Notes under the pieces: generated by a model
Told to the model about the DNA's origin: nothing
Databases searched by the model: none
The model's input: only the letters and a program-made list of their open reading frames with translations
Assembly (NCBI RefSeq): GCF_028372415.1
Contig: NC_092874.1
Coordinates: 334,942,651-335,006,650, forward strand
DNA: 64,000 bases
Source of the DNA: Notamacropus eugenii
Lineage: Eukaryota; Chordata; Mammalia; Diprotodontia; Macropodidae
Reading direction: 5' to 3'
Shown here: one piece after another, positions 49,101 through 58,100 of the stretch
Position numbering within the stretch: the first letter of the stretch is position 1
How the letters are laid out: every line of letters starts with the position of its first letter
Position numbers and translations under genes: made by a program

Positions 49101-52100
49101 GGTCATTCAAATCCTTTCTCAGTCTCAGATTTTGTTGAGGGCTGGGGAGCCCCAGGGTGGAAGGGAGAGGCAAGGGAAAGGAGGGGGAGGAGGGAGAAGA
49201 CCAAGGGGTTACATTTTGGAAGAGCAGAAGAGTGAGTTCCTCCTAGTTTTCCAGACACAGAACTACAACAACTCTTTCTTATTCCTCTGATAAAGTGCTT
49301 CCAAGTGCAGCCTCAGCCCTGGCTGATTTATCTCAGGTTCCAGATCTCCCAGGATCCCAGCTCCCCCTTCAAAGAAAGGTCTTTCCCCCAAGGGCAATAA
49401 GGCCAGCTTTTCCGGTCCATACTTGCACAACAGAAGAAAGTGGTTCAACTTACTGGCACCTGCTGGATCTGGGAAGGGACAACCTGGGCAGGTGCTGTCA
49501 GCAGCTGCTGTGGGCAGATATTCTGAACCTGGGCTTGGATGGTAACTGGCAATGACCCTTGAGGGGACAGGGGCTGCTGGACATTACCAGGAGGAATGGC
49601 TGAAAGGGGGAAACAGAGGAAACTGTAAACATCCTGGGCATTAGGACTATAGGTCACCCCTCCCAATTTCTTGTTTCTTTATCCCTCTTTTCAGAGACCC
49701 CCTCCCTGCCTCCCTCCCCAGGTCTCATTCTGTGCCAGGAGAGAACTAATGACTTCCTTCTCACTGAGGTATTATCCCTCCCCCAGGCTGCATTCATAAT
49801 CTGAAAGAACAGGAAAGGTCAATGCTTAGTCTGAAGGAATGAAGAACTAATGGTGAAATTTCAGACCTTGATGAGGGAGACCTTTCTGAAGGGGGCATCT
49901 TCTCAGGAGTAACTTAGGCCACTGCTCTGGGCAGCTGGGTGCAACCATCCCCTCTTCTGCCTCCTTTCCAATTGCCCTCCCTATTTCCTCTTTGCTTCAT
50001 CAACACCCCCCCCCCCAATAAATCCCCATAATCTGGAATGTCCCTATATTTACTCCTAAAGTCCTTCACTTCCACTGTGAGGTAAACAGAACACACACCA
50101 CCACCGCCCCCAAACCCTCCCAGCCCACTACTTACCTGCTGGGAAACTGCCCTGGCCTTGGTAATCCAATAGAGATGGAGAGGTAAACTGAGGCTGGGAA
50201 GGAGTCGCAAAACTCTGGGGCACCATGATTCCTGGTGGCTGTAACTCCTGTGGCTGTGGCTGTGGCTGTGGCTGTGGCTGCGGCTGCGGTTGTGACTGTG
50301 ACTGTGGTTGTGGTGGCTGCAGCTGAGATTGAGGCTGGGGCTGGGGCTGAGGCTGGGACTGGGGCTGGGGTTGAGACTGCAGCTGGGGCTGGGATGGGGG
50401 AGGCGGTGGTGGTACCAGAGGGGATGGCACCACAGGCTGGGATACCAGCTGAGGGGGAGAATGCTGCAGGATGGAAAGTTGCATGGGCTCTTCTTTCATG
50501 CCTGCAGAGGCCTGGCCCAGGTCAGGCCCTGCTATCAGCTGCGGGGGCTGGAAGCTGCTCATCACAGGAGAGGGAGGAGGTGGTGGCTGGTATATCTTGA
50601 CGTGGGTCGGCACCTGGGTGCTTCCCAAAAAGTTGTCAAGGGAGGAGCTGAGAGAGCTGGGGGGTGGGGACAGGCCCCCAGAAGAGCCAACATCCTGGAA
50701 GGTGGGTGCAGCCCCAGGATAGCTAGAGTCAAAGAGACTGGGGAACTCGCTGTCCTGGTTGTTGATCAGCTGAAGCATATCTGGAAGCAAAGACAAGAAC
50801 AAAGACAAGTCAAGGACAGTGCCAATTTCCACCCTTCCACCTCCCTCTCTGCTCAGAAACATTGCACTGGAAGAAATGAGAAAAAAAAATAACAAAGGGA
50901 ACTAATCATCCCATCACAAAAACAGTTCCCATACTTTCCATGAGGATACATGTACACAGTCATGGGCACACTCCTGTATACATGTGTACATATGTACAGG
51001 CACATGCCAACATAAGTGTGTAAGCATACAAATACAACCGATACACACCGTCATGTATCTCTAGCCAGAATGTCTCTTGACAGCTCCAGACACACATCTG
51101 CATTTGATCACTGGACATCTCTACCTGCATATCCCTTGGGTACCTCAAACTCAACATGACTGCAACCCAATTTACTGTCTCCCCAGAAAAAACTTCTCCT
51201 TTTCCTGAATTTCCAGTTCCTGTTGATGGCCTTCCCATCCTGCCAGGCTCTGAGAGTCAAAACTTCAGCATCATCTTTGACTTCTCCTTCCTCTACACCC
51301 TGTACATACTACCAGTCCTTCCAGCCAGCTTTGAGAACCAAACCTTTCCTTTTCTGTCTCTTCTACCGCCACACCCTTAGTCTTGACCAACCTTTTCAGG
51401 CAACTAAATGGTACAAAGGATAGAGCACTGGACCTGGAGTTAGTTAGACCTGTGTTCTAATCTTTCCTCAGACTAGCTGTGTGACCTTGGGCAAGTCACT
51501 TAACCTGTCTCCCTCAGTTGCCTCATCTGTAAAAAAGGAGGTGATAATAATAGCACCTACCTTCCATGGTTGTTGTGAGGATAAAATGAGATGATATTTA
51601 TAAAGTGCTTTGCAAAACTTAAATCGCTACATGAATGCTGGCTACTATTATAATTCTAAGTTTCTTCTTTCAACAAGCATTTTTTTTAGTAATATTTCCC
51701 CCAATTACATGTAAAGGCAATCTGTAACATTCATTTCTTAAAATTTGGAGTTCCATATTCTCTCCCTCCCTTTGCCTACCCTAAGACAATGAGCCGTTTA
51801 ATATAAGTTATACTTGTGCAATCATGCAAGACGTTTTTCCATATTAGTCATTCAGTAAGCATTTATCAAAAGGCATTATGATACAGGTGACACAAGCCTG
51901 GGTCGTACTATTCTTCCAAAAGCCCTGGTCCTTTGAGCATAGGAGCATACCATCTCTCATTCTGTGTCCCAAAGCCTTCAGTGACTCTCCATTACCTACA
52001 TGAACCAAGTCCTAACTCTTTCACCATTCAAAGTGCTTCATGATTTGTTTCGAAACTCACTATATTATTCTTTGCTCATATACTGAACTCCAACTCAACT

Positions 52101-55100
52101 GGGTCATATCCCAAACACACCCCACACTTTCACACCTTTCTGATTTTTGGTCAAGCTCTTCTTCTACCCAAAACCCTTTCCTCCCCCATCTATTCTAATT
52201 TAATTCCTGAGATCATTTGGATCCAGAGCTGAAAGGGATTTTAGAAATCATTTAGCCCAAATTCTTAATTTTACAGTGAAGGAGCTTGAGAAGGGGAATA
52301 AACTTTCAAAAGATCAAATTGTTCAAATCTTCTGTGGGATTTCTCCCTCCTCTGAATGCACATTATACTTTATTCCACCTTAAGTTGGAAGCTGAGTTAG
52401 AAGTTTTCTCATCCAACTAGGCTCTAGGATTCCTGTGGGCAGGGAACATGTCATATATAGGGTGTGTCCCAAAAGTCTTCATGACATTTCAAACTATTAA
52501 AGCTTAAACTTTTGGGACACCCTGTACTTAGTTCTGTCGCCTGCAACACCTACCACACAGGACATTTGATTAATGGACATTAATTTATAATTAGACATTA
52601 GCAGATAGTTGATGATTGAATTAACCACATGAACACACACCTTCAATTCAGATCACCTGAATATATTTATTTAGGTCATCAAACATCTGGGTCAATTCTG
52701 TTCCAACCTTCCAGGACCTGAGCTCCCTTGGCAGCCTGGCCTAAAGTCTATTCTGCAACCTGGCTAGCAATGAATATTTCATAAAGTGCCCCTCACCTTG
52801 GCCTCAATAGGTCTCTAGAGCAGGGGCCCAAGGAGTCGGGAATGGAGTGAGGCTCCCAAGGTGGAAAGGATTTGTCAAATTTCAGGAATATTTAGGCTTC
52901 AAAAAGTCCATTTTTCAAGCACTGACCATGAGAGAAAAGAGCTCTAAATGGGCCCTGAGCCAATAGCCCTGAGCAGTACCAGGAGAAGCTACCCTTACAG
53001 GGGATACTGGTGAGCCTTGGCAGGAAAGAAAAAAAATCAGGGAGAAAAGCAAAATAGAGGAGAGGTAGATGAGGGGAGGAGGAGAAAAGAGATGGAGAGG
53101 GTGAAGGAAAAGAGGGACAGAGAGAGTGGGATAGAAGGGAAAGAGGAAGGTGGGACAGAGAAAATTATGGTTTATGGGAACCACACACAGCAGGAAGAAA
53201 CAATACAAAGGATTTAGCTGAATCTCTCCTTTGGCCTGATGAGGAAATAGGTGAAGCAATTTGCCCAAGGTCACAAATGGATTTTGTGAAAGAGCTGGAG
53301 TCAGGCTTCGAATCTCCTTGCTTTCTATTACAAATTAAGATACAGAAGGAGGAAGAAAGAGAAAGGAAGAGGGAGGGAGGGAAGGAGAGAGAAGAGAGGA
53401 GAAAGGGAGAGGGAGGCAGACAAAGGAGAAAAGGAGAGGAATGATACAGGAAAAGAAGGAGGAAGGAAAAGGAGAGAGACAGAGAGGGAAGAGAAAATTA
53501 GAGACAAATTATAGAGATGCAAAGAAAGAGAGAGAAACAGAGACAGAGAGTTGACATTCAGAGAGAGAGAGAGGGAGGGAGAGGGAGAGGCAGAAACAGA
53601 GAGAGACTGAGAAGGGGAGAGATAAAAAGAGGCAGAGACAGAGAAAAGGGGAGAGGGGGAAAAGGGAGACAAGAGAAACATAAATAGGTTTACAGAGTAT
53701 GTGGGAAGCCACTAGATAACAGTCAAAAGAGCCAAGTGTGCTGCTTCTTGGTTGCCTAGACAGAAACACAATCCGAGAAAGTCTAAAAGGGACCTTAGAA
53801 ATTACCCAGTCCCAATCCTCCCATTTTACAGATGAGTTAAGATAAGCTCACAAAGGTGAATTGGCTTGACCAAAATCACAAAGCTCAGGGGCAGGAGTGG
53901 GAGAAGAAGCTAAGTTTTCTAATTCCCCTTCAAGGTTTGTTTTTTTTCTTTCCCTTCTATTGCCTCCCTCAGGAAGTGCTAAGTAGGCTTCCTTCTTCCC
54001 TCAGGGAAAGAAAATGGGGTGGGGTGCTATCTTGTGGGTTTTGCCAATTGGCAGAGCCTAGGGAAAATTCTGATACTTTCTCTTCCGTCTCACAGGGGAA
54101 AGAACCCCAAGGCCTCTGGTAAAAACTCCAATTGGGGTCCTTACCAATCTTGGTTTCTCATTCCCCTCCCCACCCAAGTTCTACTTGACTCATCACTTCC
54201 AAGGATTCCCTACCTCTGGCCTTTCCTTCATTTAAAGCAGAACTGAAATCTCACCTCCTTCAAAGCCAAACCCTAATCTCATGGAAAGCCTTCTTTCACT
54301 CTTTCAGCCACAAACACACTGCTGCATCACACAGGGATTCCTTTTAAGTCAATCTAAGTCAGTCTAGTTACATCCCTGAGAAACAATCTTTTATGGTGGA
54401 CAGAGAGCTGGACTCAGAATCATGAAGACCTGAGTTGAAGTTCCACTTCTGGCACAACTGGCTTTGTGACCTAGGACAAATCAACGAACTAACCCCTCAA
54501 CGACCAAGACAACTCTTAAATGGCAGGGGACAATGAAGATATACAGTTTCTTCATCAGGATTTCCCTAGTGCCTCTTGTGTGTGTCTCCTCCACCTCCCC
54601 TCCAAAGGAGATAGAAAGCTGGGCCTGAAGCCAGGAAAATATAAGTTCAAATCCTGCCTGCAGCTATGTGATGCTGACCAGGTCACTTAACTGCTGCCTG
54701 CCTCAGTTTCCCCCTCTGTAAAACGGGCACCTATCTCCCAGGGATCAAATGACATACTATTTACACGCTGTCTGGCACACAGTAGATGCTTGTTTCCTCT
54801 CAAGCTCTAAAATCCTCCAGGACTACCTCAAATTATATCTATCTCTGAAATTATCCTTTTTGGTTAGAGGGTAAGGATAGCTTTTTTCCATTCTGCAAAT
54901 GTTATCTTCTGTTTCCCCATACCTAGTATAGAGATTCATGCACACATTTACTCTTAGAATCACAGAATAAGAGATTAATTTTACAGAAGAGAAAACTGAG
55001 GCATGGAGATGAGGTGGCCTGTCCAAGACTACTTTAGTGTCAGAGCAAGGATGAGGAACCAGATCCAGTGAGTTAGTTCCTGCTGACTCCCTTAATGATC

Positions 55101-58100
55101 TAATCATTTGAATGTGATCACCTCAGCACCAAAGTTGAGTTACTTGGAATGCCCTTAGGCAGTGCAGTTTATACCTTGCTTTAAAAATGCTTCCTTATGT
55201 TCAATAAGAATGTATATGTAGAACCTATATCAGACTGCACACCATCTTGGGGAGGGGAGGGAGGCAGAGAAAAATCAAACTTATGGAACTGAATGTTGCA
55301 AACTAAAAAGAGATAAATTAATTTGTAAAAAAAAAAAAAAAAAAGCTTGTTTAGGGAGCAGCTCAAGTGGTGAAGAAGATGGAGCACCATCCCTGGAGTC
55401 AGGAGAACCCGGGTACACATCTGGCCTCAGTAACTTACTATCTGTGTAACCCTGGGCAAGTCACTCAACCTCAATTGCCTTCAAAAAGAAATGCTTGCTT
55501 ACCATATAACATACTCTTTCCCTGAATTTCAACCTGAGTTCACTCCTGTCCCCAAAAAGGTCCAGCTCAAAACTCACCCCTCAGGCAGCCAGGTGCAAAC
55601 AGGCCCCTGGAATCTCATGGTCCTTACTATGTGCCCTTAACATTTAAGAGTTCCAACTTTGCCTAGGATATCTCTTAGAAATGGTCCCCAATTTTTTTAA
55701 TGAATATTCACTGCCTCCCCCGAGGCAGACACAGCTTCTACCTGGGAAGGTACACATTCTTGGGTATCCTTCCGAAATTACTACTTAATCCAAAACTCGA
55801 CAGACACAAAAGTACCTTCAGCTTAATTAAAGAGGACGGGTCTGCAGCTAGCAGGCAAGTCATTCAACACCCTCCCCCTGCCCCCAACTGGGTGTTATGC
55901 AGAATAACATTAACATTACAATGAATAAACATCCCAACTCTGTTTTTGATGTGCTGGGGTAGTAAAACTGAAGGTTTGAATCCCAGCTTGGTGATCTGAA
56001 TCCTAGCTGTGTGACTTTAGGCATAACGCCTAACCTCTCGGATCCTTACCTGCCTCATTTATAAAATGGGGGGAGTTATACTTTCCCTACCAACTTCCAA
56101 CTGCTCTAAGAAGAATAAAATGCTGTAAAAGCACCTTTAGTTCCAAAGTCTGCATAGAGTAAGGTATTATTTTTATTATTCAAAGGACTTGGGGGTGGTG
56201 GAGGGAAAGAAGAAGATAGTTTGCCTGGAAGAGTCTGAGATTTAGAAAGCTAGATCAGTCCCAAAGCAGATGCAAAAACATTTGCCCCCTGTTCTCCAAG
56301 TGTGGGCCTTCCTCAATATCTCATTCCTCAATTTATTTATGCACCCTGTCTTTCCAGTGGAAGCTTTCAGTTCAGATCAAGGAGTTTCTTTTGGGAACAA
56401 GCCCAGTAGCACCAACAGGAACAGTAAAGGGAATGTTAAGTGAGGCAGAGAAGGGCCAACCCCAGTAGAACTTTCATGATGGCAAATGAGCTGCCATGTC
56501 TAAAGGCCTCACTGGTGACCAACCTACCAGCTATGCCGGTGTTCTATTTGCAACCTGATCTGGAAACCTTTTCAGCTTGAGTTAAAGTCAAAACAAATAA
56601 TACTTTGCTAGCTGTACTGTATCTTACCCTTTCCAATGCATTTTTGCATTTATTACCTCATCTGATTCTCATAACAGCTCTGTGGGAGAAGTGGGCCAGA
56701 CAGTGCAAATGAGGAAACCGAAACACCGATGAGTGACTTCGTCCAGATCACCGACTTAATGAGAGGCAGAATTAGAATCCAGGTCTCCTGGCTCTCAGCT
56801 CAAGGGTGAATACAAAGGAGCTCTTAAGTTCTTCTCAAGGGCATTCACAGCTCAGGGACTGGGAGACTTCTAAATCCCCTTCCCTAACACGTTATTAGCT
56901 CCCTTTCTCTCTCTCAGCTGCTTCATAAATCCAAGACCCAACTTGCCCCTGCACTTTTCCTTTCTCCCTGTATATGACGAGGATGAAGGAAAGGACATCT
57001 CTCCTAGCTGGCTGAGAGTACTTCTTTATTTATGCAACACGGAGCCTCTGGCAAAACTCTTACCCACTCGAAGTCTGAAGCCCACCCTTCTGCCAGCTGG
57101 GCCAAGACTCTAGCCTAATTCTCCACGGAGAATCCTCTTACTAGGCAAAAAGTACTTGCGTGACCCCAGAACACAAACCCAGTTCGCCTATCCTGCAACC
57201 TATCCTGACGCCTCATAGCTCACCCCATACCAACCACCTCAGATCCACCCGAAAGCCCAGTGCCTTGTTGTATGCAGACACGGTGAATAGAATATTCATT
57301 TATTTGAGGCTAGGAAGGGTTATTCTTTTAATCCTGATCTGGCCCGGATGGGGTCAGGAAAAGGGTTGGTTAAAAAGTCCTGCAGCCTGGAAATGCTTAT
57401 TAGAACCCTTGCCTGACCAGTTCTGGAGGTCCCTTCGGCATTTCCTGGTGCTAAGAGTGAAATTCTACGCAGCAAATCCTAAGGTTTCACCCAAACCATG
57501 CCTCCCCCCAAAATAAGGGAAGAAAGCTTCCATCTTATTTCCCTCTCCTCATGGACCTCATCGGCAAAATCAGGGGAAATAATACAAGCTCCCCAATTCC
57601 CAAAACACACGAGGTGCACGTGCCCTTGGGTCGCCTCATCTTCCCCACAGGGAAGCTCAGGACTGGATAAAGCACTCCTCAGGACAGCCCTGGTACCCCA
57701 TGGTGCTTACTCCTGGCCAAAGAGATCCCAAAGCAGTGCTCCCCAAGGGGCAAAGACCCATCTGCGTAGAGCTGAAGGACGCGAGTGATAGGAGGCAGGG
57801 GACAGGGTGCAGAGAAAAATGGGGGGGCTGCATCTGCCAAGCAAACCCCATCTCTCCGGGACTCCCGGGGGACCCTGCCAAGAGATCCCATCACCGAAGA
57901 GTGACTAAACCGACCGCTGTACCCAAATAATTGTTCCCTGGGGGGAGGAAGGAGGAGGGGGTGGCCACTCCTGAACCCCAGCTTTATTTTACTGGGGATG
58001 CTCCGTCACCCCCTCCTTCTCCGCCCCAGCTTGCAGGGACGGAGTCCTGAGAAAATGGGGAGTCCACAGGGCACGGGGTGCCCTGCTCCCCGGATGCAGC

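Larger units (their letters stand above)
51130..52210 (+). mobile_element. L2-like LINE fragments, intron 1
   Basis: ctcaaactcaacatgactgc and aacttcagcatcatctttga, then (after insertions) cccaaagccttcagtgactc and aaagtgcttcatgatttgtt, follow the order of the L2-like copy at 37050. Confidence 0.5.

Noticed and set aside
53017..53681. Ser/Leu/Phe-rich minus-strand ORFs
   Set aside because: Translation of a GA-rich purine tract; no domain or splice context.
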